42,475 bases of DNA from positions 1 to 42,475 of the forward strand of contig WQYD01000007.1 in NCBI GenBank assembly GCA_009781445.1, given 5' to 3'. Position numbers and translations under genes: made by a program. This document shows positions 1 to 9,927 of the stretch, one piece after another. Numbering within the stretch: position 1 is the first letter of the stretch; each line of letters opens with the position of its first letter. A model generated the notes under the pieces. It saw nothing but the letters and a program-made list of their open reading frames with translations. It searched no databases and was not told the DNA's origin. This DNA comes from Bacillota bacterium (lineage in GTDB: Bacteria > Bacillota > Clostridia > Christensenellales > DTU072).

Positions 1-1
1 A

Positions 2-3000
2 GATACAATGCCTGTTACCTCACTCATATATGCACTAACCATATTAGGGCAAACGCTTAACATATCGTACACATACAAGGATAGCACCAACGCATTCACA
101 GGTGCTTCGGCAGTAGGCACATACACCGTTGTTCTAACAGTAGTAGGCAATGATAATGTGAACGGGTTTGATAGTGAGGCAACTTTAACCGTAACCCTTG
201 CAAACATTTCGGGGCTTACGCTTTATGACAAAACGGTTACTTATAATGGCTTAGGACACTCGCTAACCGTGGCTTGCTTAACGCAACAGCAAACTTGCGA
301 TTGCGTTTCATTCTTCACCCAACACGGCATAGAAGTTGGTGAAATAATTTATGAATATCTTGTGGGCGAAAACTTTGTTCTTATGCCCGATTTAGGACTT
401 AAGGACGCTTTCACCTCTTACACAATAAGGGCAACGATTAAGGCGGATAATTATAACGACTTAAGAATCACAAGGCTTTTAACAATTGAAAAAGCAACCA
501 TGCTTGACTTTACCACAAGTGCAGGATTTACACTGACGGACGAATCAGTTGAGTACGGTGCAAAGAATTATTATCTTATTCCTGTGCCGAATGCAGGCAC
601 GCCGGAATCGTTAAGCGAAAGCAACCTTACGCTACTTGAAATTTCCACTACGGAAAAGAATGTGATAGATATAGCAACCGTATCGTACACCACGGCAACA
701 GGAATCTTTAACGGTGCTTATGACGCAGGAATATATACAATCACTGCACTTATCCGCCACGCAAATTACGAAGATATTATCCTTACCGCCACGCTAATCA
801 TAACCCAAAAGGAAATCGCGGTAATTTGGAATAACGGCGTTACCCCGATTGAATATACCTTCAACGGCTTTGTTCAGCATATCCCTGTGGCAATAGTGGC
901 AGGTTCATTATTCGCCCCCGATAGCGGTGCAACCTTAAGCGTTACTTACCTCGGAACTTCTGATCATATCAGCGGTGAAACGGCGTTCTTTAACGCAGGT
1001 GAGTACAATGTGTTCGTGGCGATAAGCAGTGCGAACTATATAATCACAAACGGAACGGAAGAAGCAAGAATGTTCCCTGCCTCACCAATAACAGGTGTGG
1101 ATATTTTCTTCGTAAGTAACACGCAAACTTACAATGCAACAAACCATATCGTGGGCGCAAGCCTTACGAACGCAGTGCCAAGCGGTGCAACCGTACCAAC
1201 CTCAATTGTTTTATTCGGCACGACATTTAGCATTATTTACAGATATATCGCGGTTGATTTCTCTGTAAACGAACTATCCGCAAACGCTTGGGATAATTAT
1301 GACAGCTTGCCTGAATTTACAGGAATGATTAACGCAGGAAAGTATTTCGTGAGGGCGGTTATCCTTGGAAATAACAATGTGGAAATTTGGGCGGATATTG
1401 CCGTTCTCACCGTGGAAAAGAGGGTGCTTTCGTTTGCGTGGAACGGTGGCGGAAACGCTTGGGAAAGAGAATATGACGCAACTTCCGAAATTAACCCCTC
1501 ACAATTTTCAGTTAATAACAGCGTAACAACAATAGCAGTAACCGCAAATTATAATAACAAGCACGCAGGCTTCGGCAAGGCTATCACATTCCTTGTGGAC
1601 GGCGAAGAAACTCACAGCAACTATGCGTGGGTTAACAGGAATGACGGTTCAATCACCCAAAAGGATATATCAAACCTTGTGAACATTGTAAGCCTTTCAA
1701 AGGTTTATGACGGCACAAATATATTTAACACGACAAACTTCACCGTAGCTGACGGTGCGGTTATTGCAGGCGATACCGTTATTTTCAGTGCAACTTACAA
1801 CACCAAGAATGTGGAAATCGCCCCTTACGAATATATAATCACATTCAACTTAGGCGGTGCAGACGGTGGCAACTATAGAATAAACAGCTTAAACGGCACA
1901 GAACTTATAACCCCGCTTTCCGTAACCGTGCAATGGGCTAACACAAATGTTAGCTACAACGGTACAGATCAAAGCGGAAATGTTACCGCGCGTTTCGCAC
2001 TTGTGGGGGACGATCAAAGCATTTACGGCGGTGCGTTCTATCCGCTAAGCGTAAATATTTATTCCCCAAGGCAAAGCACAAACCTAAGTGCTTTCCGCAA
2101 TGCGGGCGAATATAGCGCGCGCGCTTTCTTTGAGGATATTCCCGCAGGTGAGGACATATCAAGAAATTACTCAATTTCAGGATTTGACAACTACACACTT
2201 GAAATAACCGCCCTTGATTGGGATTTATTGTGGCTTGGCGTAGCAAACGAATATATTTACAGAAACACGGATTATCTAAGCGGAATCAATTACACAATCG
2301 GGCTTGTGGGTGAGGATATATCCGCAACCATAACTTTAGTTCTTGCAAAACTTGTGGGCGAAGATTTTATTGAAATCACGAACGAAGGGGACAAGGCAAT
2401 TAAGGACGCAGGCACATATAGGCTAAGCGTGGATATTCCTTATGAGGTTTTAAGGAATTATGTTCAAAACACAGAAGGCTTTGTGGAAATCACAGTGGGG
2501 CGCGCCACAATAACAAATATTCAATTTAACAACGGCGGAAGCACGGTTATTCTACCGCTTTACAGGGGTGAGGAACATTTCTTCTATGTAAACTGCAACG
2601 GCACAGGTTGCACGGATTTAACCCACAATCACACCTGCAACCAAGCAGGTTGCCAAAGCACGGCGCATTTCCACTCAAACACATATTCAAGCGTGTTCGT
2701 TGATCCCGAAAGCATTGGCTTTATTTGGGCAAGCGGTACTATGCAGATTTCTTATTCGGGTGGCGAAACAGGCGCGCACGGTGCTAACCGAATCAGAAAT
2801 GTGAGAACGGATAGCTTCGGAAATGCGATTGCTTACGAAATCACCGCCACAGTTAGTGACAGCAGGGGCAATTACCACCAATGGAATGAAACCATAACGG
2901 TGTTTATTGATAGAGGCTATGCGGAATATAACGCAAGCCCTCATTATGACGCACCGCTAATCAGCTTTAATTGTTTGTTTGAATGCAATGACAATTGCTT

Positions 3001-6000
3001 GGCTTGCACCAAGGATTATAACGGCTTTAACCGCCAAATTACGGCCTTTAATGACGATTCAAAAACCGTGGTAGGGTACACAGACGGAACTTACGCAAAC
3101 ACTATAATTTGGGTTTACTATTCTTCCGATTTTACCACGGTAGCACCGCCTGCTTGGGATTTAAATAACGAATTCCCGCCCTCTGGCTGGGCAAGGCTTG
3201 GCATTGCTGACGCGCATATTAAAAACGCAGGCAAATATTTCTTGATAACAAGGATAGCGGGGACAAATAACTACCACGCATGGGATAGCGGAATAATCAC
3301 AGTTATCATTAACAAAGTTACGGTTGAGGTTGAATGGGTATTTAACGGCGGTTCGTTTACAGACGAGTACGGAATAAGCGTTATTGAATTTAACGGGCAA
3401 AACCAATTAAGCGGAATTGTTGCAAGTTTCCAAGGCGTGGGCGCAGACGGGCTTGTTACCCTAAACCGCACGGTTCATGCGCAAACTCTTGGTTATGCAC
3501 AAAACGGCGGTTTGCCGGGTGAATTCCGCTTGGCAGGCAATTATAACGCGGAAGCCTTTGTGTTCGGCGGTGATCTTGATAAAAATTACAACATTATCGG
3601 CGCGGAAAAACTCGGCATAATTATCAAAAAAGCCGTGATAAGCGAAATTGAGTGGACGCCTTTAAGAACACTGAACGGTAACCCCACAAGCATAGAATAT
3701 TGCGGACACACAGGCGAATGCCCCACCCCCACGCAGTGCAACAGAGAGTTTAGCTTTGTTTATGACACTGCCGTTTATTCGGTATCAGCTTCCGCAGAAA
3801 GCCTTAACGGAATCGCAATTAGCTTTAATTATCTTAACGATCAAATGATTTCAAGCGGTGACGCAGGCAACTTCTTGCCCCAAGTTTCCTCAATACTTGA
3901 TAAGCCTTGCACCTGTAGCCCCGTTTTAGCAAGAGATTGCGTATGTAATGACGCTTACGGTTCAACCTTTGCGTTTAATTACAGCTTATCTGCCGTACTC
4001 GGCGAACTGCAAAAGCAGTGGGAAGTACGCAAACGCCAAATATCATTCGGATTCTCGTCTGAACAAATTATCAGCAAGGAATATGACGGTAGCGCAAGTT
4101 TTGATATCGGCAACCAACAAGCAAGCAGTAGCATAGTGGGCGGATTATTCAGGGTGGATATAACCACATGGATCACAGGCAGTGGAAACAACGCGCCGAT
4201 AGTTTGGTGGTATTCAAACATAATGCCGGCAGACAGCGGGCTTGCATTCTGCTGTTGCATGAATATCGGTTTTGTGATTCAGCGCGTTGCCGCGAACCAT
4301 GTTAATGTTTGGGCGGATAAAGTGCAGATAACATTGCAACTGATTGATCTTTTACACAAAAACTATTATGTTCTCAATTACGGTAACACAGGCGCAAGCG
4401 TGGGGCCCGAACGCGTGGATATCACGGATATTGATTGCGAGATTACCGAACGCATAGTTACAGTTATCCTCGCAGGGGACGGAAGTGCGCCTTACACAGG
4501 CAATCCGTTTGAATATGTGTTTAATAAAGATAACCCTGTTTCCGAATCGTCCGACAGCTTGGTTATTAGGGCAATAGAACAAATGACAGGTAACGGAATA
4601 AGTGAAATTCCGCTTGCACGCGGTAACTATTTGCTTGGAAGTGTGGGCTTTGAGGGCTGTGAATGGAATTGCCCCTGCACCTGCACGCATAATGATAAAT
4701 CCTGCCCAGTTTGCAACACGCATTGGGTTTCAGGGGATCAAGTTGTGAATGCAAGTTCTTATCATTTCAGCAACTTCGTGTGGGATAGTAGCTTCGTTTG
4801 GGGCAATACGGTGGGCGCATATGTGTTCCAAGGAAGATTCACCACCTCTGATAGTTTCGTACACCCCGAAACAGGGTATGGCGCAGAAAATTACATTGTA
4901 ACCGTAATTCTACCGGGTGAAAGCACAGATTTCTCTATAATCCCGCGTGAATTTAAAATCTCGTACACAAATGATTTGCAAAATGCTTTCGCCACAAAAG
5001 AAGCCCTTTCGGCAGGCGGTGTGGAACTTGTGAAGATAGATAACATGACTATTGAAGAATTTAACGCGCTTATGATTAAGGACGGATTAAGAAACGCGCA
5101 AAACGAATTTATTCCCGCAAGTTTCGGCATATCTAACGGTTGGCTTAATAAGTGCATTTTGGACATTGGCACTTGCACACCGCCTTGCAATCATTACTCA
5201 GATTACGCAATCATAGGAAACAATAACGGCGCGCCTGAATTATTTGCGTTTATCACGGATTTAAGAAACAATAATAACTATAAATTCAATCAGCCGATAG
5301 TTCAAATAACCTATCTGCAAATTAAGAATGCTGAGAATTATGAATTCTATGTTTCAAACGCCAAAGATGTTATGATGCTTGCAAGCGACATTGCGGGGCT
5401 ATTGAGGGCGTACACGCAGTTTGATCTCGGCATACCGCCCACCTATTTCCAAACTGCGGATATTGATATGGTTGAGAACGGAATTATGAATATCTTTACC
5501 ACAATACCTGTGTTTGAAGGCGTTTATAACGGGCAAGGCAAAACTATTAACAACCTCTTTATTGTGGGCAATGCAGGCGGTAACGCGGGTATGTTCGGAA
5601 TTTTAAGGGGAACGGTTATGAACCTTAACTTGCTTAATGTTTCGGTTTCAGGCTTTAGAAGTTTCGTAGCCGTGGATAATATCGGCGCGATTGCGGGTGT
5701 GGTTGAGTTCGGCACTATCAAAAATGTTAATGTTCACGGTGCGATTTACGCGCTTATCCCAAAATTCGTGGGCGGTATAGCGGGTTACGCTGAAGGCGCG
5801 GTAATTGAAAATGTGCAAGCCGTGATAACAATTCACATTCCTTACGCCAATTCGGATACTTATATCGGCGGAATTGTGGGTAGCTTTGAAGTTATTGAAA
5901 AGATTGTGGGCGAATTGGTTAACGATTATGAAAAACCGTTAACAGACGAGGGTGGCAATCCGCTGTTTGACGAGGACAGCAATCCTCTATTTGAACAAAA

Positions 6001-7093
6001 GATAGTTTTCAAATCCGTCTTCCACGGTTCACTTTGGAATTTAACAAGTTTCGTAACAATATTTGTGAACGGTGAGGTGGCGGAAGAGTCAAACGCTAAC
6101 CCTGTGGCAGGCAATTTGATAGGCATAACCTTTGAGGATATTCCGTACTTCTACCTATCGGGCAGTGTTTTCATTAACGGCGTACAGCAGGCAAACACTA
6201 TCCCCAATGCAAAAACTTACGAGGAATTCTTGAATTTCACAGGCGGTGCGGTGTGCAGAACTTATAGCACCTGCGCAGTTTGCGGTAGCGGTGGTTCGTG
6301 CCAAAAATTCTATTCCTGCAATGTTACCTGCACTGTTTGCGATAATGCGGATTCCTGCAAAACTGTTAATAATTGCAAATTCCTAACGGCTTTAATCTGT
6401 AGCGAGTGTGGCTTGGAACAAACCTGCGAAGAGGAATGCACAATGATAGAGATAATAACAGATATTTGTTCGGATTGTGGCACAATGGCAACTTGCCGAA
6501 AAGTTTGCCTAATGGCTTGCACCATTTGCGGGGGGTTGAACGATGATTGCAAGTGGCTACTTTGCGATATAATTATTTCCTGTTCACTCTGTGGCGAAGA
6601 AAAAACCTGCTTAGTTAACACCTGTAACTCTATGTTTGTTGCTTGCCCTAACTTTGTTATCGGCGAAATTTGCGCAGATGCTGATTGCGGTTGCCACTAT
6701 TCCTGCACAACCTGCGGAACGGCAAATGCTTGCTGGGTTAATGCCTGCAACGCCTCAAAAAGAACCTGCGCGGTTTGTGGCGAAGGCGGGCTTTGCTATG
6801 AAGAAACCTGCGAATTTGTTGTTCTTTGCGTTGTTTGTGGCACAAGCGGTACTTGCCTTTGGGATTTAAGCTTCATTGACATTGTTCGTGATTATATGCT
6901 AAAATCTTACTACTTTGAGGATAGATTGAAAGACGCTAACGGCAACTTCGCTAAAGCAGGATTCAACGCAGGCACAAGCGAAAACGCATTCAGATATTCC
7001 GCTTATCCGCAAGAAATCCTTAAAGTAATTTATTGGTTTGCTGAATTTGAAAGGCTAAGCGGTTACATTCATGATCCAAGGGGGATAGCGTAA
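2..7093 (+). CDS. Giant MBG-repeat surface protein with GLUG repeats and cysteine-rich tail (5' truncated)
   Basis: This is a very large extracellular protein, at least 2361 residues, probably an adhesin or matrix component. The reading frame is open to the left edge and starts inside a beta domain with no signal peptide, so the true start is outside the window. Most of the length is repeated MBG-type beta domains: a 'vtYnG' opening, then 'aGtYtv.a.v....nY', then an 'ltIekr' closing strand. Cysteine/histidine-rich inserts interrupt them near residues 90-98, 862-892, 989-1004, 1232-1246, 1300-1316 and 1551-1572. Residues ~1815-1960 are GLUG-like solenoid repeats (vGGIaGY pattern). Residues ~2082-2285 hold 40 cysteines in a repeating C-x2-C-G-x4-C pattern. 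There is no LPXTG motif or C-terminal membrane anchor. The stop overlaps the next ATG by one base, so translation is probably coupled. The fold family is clear; the ligand is unknown. Confidence 0.85.
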   Translation, partial: DTMPVTSLIYALTILGQTLNISYTYKDSTNAFTGASAVGTYTVVLTVVGNDNVNGFDSEATLTVTLANISGLTLYDKTVTYNGLGHSLTVACLTQQQTCDCVSFFTQHGIEVGEIIYEYLVGENFVLMPDLGLKDAFTSYTIRATIKADNYNDLRITRLLTIEKATMLDFTTSAGFTLTDESVEYGAKNYYLIPVPNAGTPESLSESNLTLLEISTTEKNVIDIATVSYTTATGIFNGAYDAGIYTITALIRHANYEDIILTATLIITQKEIAVIWNNGVTPIEYTFNGFVQHIPVAIVAGSLFAPDSGATLSVTYLGTSDHISGETAFFNAGEYNVFVAISSANYIITNGTEEARMFPASPITGVDIFFVSNTQTYNATNHIVGASLTNAVPSGATVPTSIVLFGTTFSIIYRYIAVDFSVNELSANAWDNYDSLPEFTGMINAGKYFVRAVILGNNNVEIWADIAVLTVEKRVLSFAWNGGGNAWEREYDATSEINPSQFSVNNSVTTIAVTANYNNKHAGFGKAITFLVDGEETHSNYAWVNRNDGSITQKDISNLVNIVSLSKVYDGTNIFNTTNFTVADGAVIAGDTVIFSATYNTKNVEIAPYEYIITFNLGGADGGNYRINSLNGTELITPLSVTVQWANTNVSYNGTDQSGNVTARFALVGDDQSIYGGAFYPLSVNIYSPRQSTNLSAFRNAGEYSARAFFEDIPAGEDISRNYSISGFDNYTLEITALDWDLLWLGVANEYIYRNTDYLSGINYTIGLVGEDISATITLVLAKLVGEDFIEITNEGDKAIKDAGTYRLSVDIPYEVLRNYVQNTEGFVEITVGRATITNIQFNNGGSTVILPLYRGEEHFFYVNCNGTGCTDLTHNHTCNQAGCQSTAHFHSNTYSSVFVDPESIGFIWASGTMQISYSGGETGAHGANRIRNVRTDSFGNAIAYEITATVSDSRGNYHQWNETITVFIDRGYAEYNASPHYDAPLISFNCLFECNDNCLACTKDYNGFNRQITAFNDDSKTVVGYTDGTYANTIIWVYYSSDFTTVAPPAWDLNNEFPPSGWARLGIADAHIKNAGKYFLITRIAGTNNYHAWDSGIITVIINKVTVEVEWVFNGGSFTDEYGISVIEFNGQNQLSGIVASFQGVGADGLVTLNRTVHAQTLGYAQNGGLPGEFRLAGNYNAEAFVFGGDLDKNYNIIGAEKLGIIIKKAVISEIEWTPLRTLNGNPTSIEYCGHTGECPTPTQCNREFSFVYDTAVYSVSASAESLNGIAISFNYLNDQMISSGDAGNFLPQVSSILDKPCTCSPVLARDCVCNDAYGSTFAFNYSLSAVLGELQKQWEVRKRQISFGFSSEQIISKEYDGSASFDIGNQQASSSIVGGLFRVDITTWITGSGNNAPIVWWYSNIMPADSGLAFCCCMNIGFVIQRVAANHVNVWADKVQITLQLIDLLHKNYYVLNYGNTGASVGPERVDITDIDCEITERIVTVILAGDGSAPYTGNPFEYVFNKDNPVSESSDSLVIRAIEQMTGNGISEIPLARGNYLLGSVGFEGCEWNCPCTCTHNDKSCPVCNTHWVSGDQVVNASSYHFSNFVWDSSFVWGNTVGAYVFQGRFTTSDSFVHPETGYGAENYIVTVILPGESTDFSIIPREFKISYTNDLQNAFATKEALSAGGVELVKIDNMTIEEFNALMIKDGLRNAQNEFIPASFGISNGWLNKCILDIGTCTPPCNHYSDYAIIGNNNGAPELFAFITDLRNNNNYKFNQPIVQITYLQIKNAENYEFYVSNAKDVMMLASDIAGLLRAYTQFDLGIPPTYFQTADIDMVENGIMNIFTTIPVFEGVYNGQGKTINNLFIVGNAGGNAGMFGILRGTVMNLNLLNVSVSGFRSFVAVDNIGAIAGVVEFGTIKNVNVHGAIYALIPKFVGGIAGYAEGAVIENVQAVITIHIPYANSDTYIGGIVGSFEVIEKIVGELVNDYEKPLTDEGGNPLFDEDSNPLFEQKIVFKSVFHGSLWNLTSFVTIFVNGEVAEESNANPVAGNLIGITFEDIPYFYLSGSVFINGVQQANTIPNAKTYEEFLNFTGGAVCRTYSTCAVCGSGGSCQKFYSCNVTCTVCDNADSCKTVNNCKFLTALICSECGLEQTCEEECTMIEIITDICSDCGTMATCRKVCLMACTICGGLNDDCKWLLCDIIISCSLCGEEKTCLVNTCNSMFVACPNFVIGEICADADCGCHYSCTTCGTANACWVNACNASKRTCAVCGEGGLCYEETCEFVVLCVVCGTSGTCLWDLSFIDIVRDYMLKSYYFEDRLKDANGNFAKAGFNAGTSENAFRYSAYPQEILKVIYWFAEFERLSGYIHDPRGIA

Positions 7094-8274
7094 TGAAAAA
7101 AGCGTCCGTCCGTAATAAAAAAATATCTCTTATCGTATCGGGTGTGTTAACCGTTATTGTGTTGCTTATGGCAACGGTTTTTTCCGTGGCATGGTTCACC
7201 CAAAATGTTCAAGTAGGCATTCAACCCACCACGCTTATTTCTGCCGTTGCCATAGGGTTTGACGCGGAATGGTACTTACTGAACCCTGACGCGGATTCAT
7301 TTAACGGACAGCACGGCAATATGCCCCCCGGCAATGCGGACGCACCTTACACTGTGGATATTCTAATTAGGCTAAAAATCCAAAACCCTGAGGACTCTTT
7401 AAGGTTAAGAATGGGCTACGATTATTTGAGGGTGGGGCGTGCAGATCACCACGGCGAAGTTTCGTATTACGAAACGGATAACGATCCGCACGATAATTTC
7501 ACATGGCGGTTAATCACTGATTTTATGCAGTTTTGCAGAACTTGCAACAGGGAAAAAGTGCCAAGTTGCGATACCACGCAATTTTGTTCCGTGCGTAACG
7601 GGCCCGCTTCGGATATAGCGTGCTTTGAATATGACTGTATAACCTGCGATAAGTCTCTTGGCGAATTCGGCAGTCCTGCCTATAGTGACTGTTTCCGTGC
7701 AGGGCATACCATTAAGGCAAACTTGAATTTTGGGCATAATCACACCGATCACGAAGTTGAAACCATTATAACCCCCGATCATAAACTTCATTACCTGTCC
7801 GATAATGACGGAACGGCTTTCCGCTATTGCAGGTACTATTATATGCAAGGCAGTACTAAAACCTATGTAACCTCAGCGCAAATGCAAGCATTGAAGGTGG
7901 CGGAAGATCTTGCTTGGGAACAATACGAAAGAGATATTCAAAGGTGGCTTGAAGTGGGTGGCACAAGACCCACACCCCCCCCCGATAGACGGGAGTTCTT
8001 TAAAGATATTTTTTCTTTTCAAGAAGTTGAAGCTAATCCGTCAATAGTTTACGATAAGGACTATTACCGCCCTGCCGAAGGGTGGCAAGCAGGCACTGAG
8101 GTAAAGGAAATTGAAGTAGAAGTTATCTTAAGGCTTATATATATATCCGAAGAGGGCTACCGCAAATGGGTGTCAGGAATATACGGCTTTCAGCCTGTGT
8201 TCAAGTACAGCCACGCAAGCTATATGGGTACGCACTTTAACATTGTGCTTGCAGGCGAGGTGTACAAGCCGTAA
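7093..8274 (+). CDS. Exported protein with SipW-dependent-type signal (AWFTQ), cysteine-rich
   Basis: A 393-residue exported protein. Residues 1-10 are basic, ~11-32 form a hydrophobic helix, and A33-W-F-T-Q follows. This is the 'AWF' boundary typical of substrates of SipW-like signal peptidases (TasA/camelysin group). The mature part has a cluster of eight cysteines at residues ~148-205 in CxxC and CxxxxxC spacings, echoing the inserts of the giant upstream protein. A run of nine C at 7975-7983 encodes consecutive prolines. The start overlaps the upstream stop (TAATG) and an AAGGGGG sequence sits about 8 bases before it. No named domain was recognised in the mature part. Two SipW-like peptidases lie downstream in the same locus, so a role as a minor matrix or fibre component is likely but inferred. 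Confidence 0.8.
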   Translation: MKKASVRNKKISLIVSGVLTVIVLLMATVFSVAWFTQNVQVGIQPTTLISAVAIGFDAEWYLLNPDADSFNGQHGNMPPGNADAPYTVDILIRLKIQNPEDSLRLRMGYDYLRVGRADHHGEVSYYETDNDPHDNFTWRLITDFMQFCRTCNREKVPSCDTTQFCSVRNGPASDIACFEYDCITCDKSLGEFGSPAYSDCFRAGHTIKANLNFGHNHTDHEVETIITPDHKLHYLSDNDGTAFRYCRYYYMQGSTKTYVTSAQMQALKVAEDLAWEQYERDIQRWLEVGGTRPTPPPDRREFFKDIFSFQEVEANPSIVYDKDYYRPAEGWQAGTEVKEIEVEVILRLIYISEEGYRKWVSGIYGFQPVFKYSHASYMGTHFNIVLAGEVYKP

Positions 8275-8317
8275 AATCTTAAGTAAAAACCGTTAACGCA
8301 AAATAAACAAAACAAAT

Positions 8318-9007
8318 ATGAAAAAGAAACGCTTAATAATTACCTTAATAACCTCAATCCTTTTAACCGTTGCCCTGATTACGGGGGCGGCGGTTGGTAC
8401 TTATGCGTGGTACGCGTCCACATTCAGCATTCACGCAGATATCCACCTTGAAAACGGTGGCACAATAATGATTTACTTTGAATTGCCCCCCCCCACAAGC
8501 CAAGGCGCGTTGCACCCTGTTAGATCAAGCGCGGGGATTTTGCAAAACAACGGCGTAAGTTACCCCATAGATTCCAATCACCCTTATCTCTTAAACCCAA
8601 CCGCACCGATATTCACCTATGTAACTTATAACAGCGCGTTCGGTGTTTATGCAGGCGGTAAAATATCCTCAGGCACGCCTGCTTCGGCAACTCTTAAGGC
8701 GGGTGCATTAATTCAAGACGAATTAAGCAAAGGCGATTATGAAGACGATTTGTTAACAAGGCGTGATTTAATTCAAACAGGGGAACTAAACTGCACGGTA
8801 AGTGTGTACAGAAATATTGCACGCACACAGCTGATCACCACAATTAATAACGGCGCGGAAGTGGAATTCCCGATATCCGTGGATTCACCCGTATACCTAA
8901 CAGTAAGGATTTGGATACCCACATGGGATGTGGTAACCGCCATAGACTTAAGAAACAGCCTTATAGACTTCTACTTAATAGTGTTCTCACCTGCGGTTGA
9001 AGCGTAA
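8318..9007 (+). CDS. Exported protein with SipW-dependent-type signal (TYAWYA)
   Basis: A 229-residue protein. It has a KKKR start, a hydrophobic helix at residues ~7-27 and a TYAWYA boundary at 28-33, which fits a SipW-type signal peptide. The mature region is beta-rich and polar with no catalytic motif I recognise. It contains a run of nine C (8486-8494) coding for prolines, a possible slippage site. It lies 43 bases after the previous gene and 16 before the next, in what looks like one operon with the giant surface protein. No Shine-Dalgarno sequence precedes the ATG, only an A-rich leader. Probably a structural or accessory matrix subunit; the specific role is unknown. Confidence 0.75.
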   Translation: MKKKRLIITLITSILLTVALITGAAVGTYAWYASTFSIHADIHLENGGTIMIYFELPPPTSQGALHPVRSSAGILQNNGVSYPIDSNHPYLLNPTAPIFTYVTYNSAFGVYAGGKISSGTPASATLKAGALIQDELSKGDYEDDLLTRRDLIQTGELNCTVSVYRNIARTQLITTINNGAEVEFPISVDSPVYLTVRIWIPTWDVVTAIDLRNSLIDFYLIVFSPAVEA

Positions 9008-9023
9008 CTAAAAAAACCATAAC

Positions 9024-9740
9024 ATGAAAAACCTTTTTAAAAACAAAAAATTCATAATCTCTTCTGCCATAACAGTGGCACTTCTTGTTGCGCTTATCGT
9101 AGCCATTGTTGTTATGTCGCTTGCGTATTGGATTGCCGCGCCCACGGTTGAAGAGCGCACAGAGTTAAGAGTGCGGGATTTTGACGCAAGTTTTCCTGAG
9201 CAGGTTTACCACGCGCTTGATTTTAACGGCAATGTGATTATGGCTGAGAACCCAAACCCTTCCGATATTTTTTCTTACGCACTTATCGGCTACCTCGGGC
9301 TTGCGCCTGCGTTGGTTATTCCTGAGCAGTACACTGCCGTTATTAACGGAACGGCGGTTACAAGGAATGTAAGCAGAGTTCTATCCCCTGTTAACGGCGG
9401 AAAAATGTACAAACTTCCTCAAGGCTTGCAGGGTACGGATTATGCACGCGGTGTTCCGTTTAACCCCCCCAATGCCTCTATCGCACTCACAGGTAACTTC
9501 GTTGTTAAAGAGCTTGTTGTTTCCAAATTTGTTTTAGAAATTTCTAACGGCGTTTTTGCAAATATGTTGAATCTTGAATCCGTGGAACTTCGCGCAGGCA
9601 CAAACCCTAACGAACCGCTTGGCGTTCTTTATATCGGAAACTTTGCTTTCGGGGGGTGCATAAACCTTTCAAAGCTGATAATAAACCGCACACTTGATTC
9701 CCACGCAAACGCATGGCTTGGGGCAGGGGTAAGCCCGTAA
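9024..9740 (+). CDS. Exported protein with C-terminal BspA-type leucine-rich repeats
   Basis: A 238-residue protein with a long hydrophobic N-terminal helix (~residues 10-32) followed by LAYWIAAP, a variant of the AWF boundary seen in its neighbours. Residues ~150-230 resemble BspA/LRR_5 repeats: alternating 'L.nfvvkeLvvs', 'isngvFanmlnLesVeL' and 'IgnfaFggCinLskLiI' segments. Such repeats usually mediate protein binding at the cell surface. It is the last gene of the cluster that starts with the giant protein; the next gene is 187 bases away behind its own promoter. No Shine-Dalgarno sequence is seen. The boundary is less canonical than in the two preceding proteins, so cleavage by a SipW-type enzyme is less certain. 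Confidence 0.75.
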   Translation: MKNLFKNKKFIISSAITVALLVALIVAIVVMSLAYWIAAPTVEERTELRVRDFDASFPEQVYHALDFNGNVIMAENPNPSDIFSYALIGYLGLAPALVIPEQYTAVINGTAVTRNVSRVLSPVNGGKMYKLPQGLQGTDYARGVPFNPPNASIALTGNFVVKELVVSKFVLEISNGVFANMLNLESVELRAGTNPNEPLGVLYIGNFAFGGCINLSKLIINRTLDSHANAWLGAGVSP

Positions 9741-9809
9741 AAAATCCGCGGGCAAACGCCAAAAAAAGTTTTACCAAAGTTTTACTATTTTGGGCAAGTA
9801 AATTAACAC

Positions 9810-9869
9810 TTGACGCGCGCGTATATATAATATATAATACTTGTGTAACGCGCGTATAACTATTTAAAT
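9810..9869 (+). promoter_or_regulatory. Tandem promoters with GCGCGC palindromes in the spacers
   Basis: The first promoter is TTGACG (9810-9815), a 17-base spacer, then TATAAT (9833-9838). A second, weaker one is TTGTGT (9841-9846), 17 bases, TTAAAT (9864-9869). Palindromes ACGCGCGCGT (9813-9822) and ACGCGCGT (9848-9855) lie in the two promoters, centres about 34 bases apart. They should drive the EAL-domain gene at 9928. The rest of 9741-9927 shows no gene and no convincing terminator for the upstream operon. Confidence 0.75.
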
Positions 9870-9927
9870 CTTCGCAACGCAGGCACGCACACGCGCACGA
9901 ACCGCAAAAGGCCTAAACCTCACTAAA

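Noticed and set aside
8-10. ATG as start of the giant surface protein
   Set aside because: There is no signal peptide or ribosome binding site, and translation begins in the middle of an MBG-type domain.
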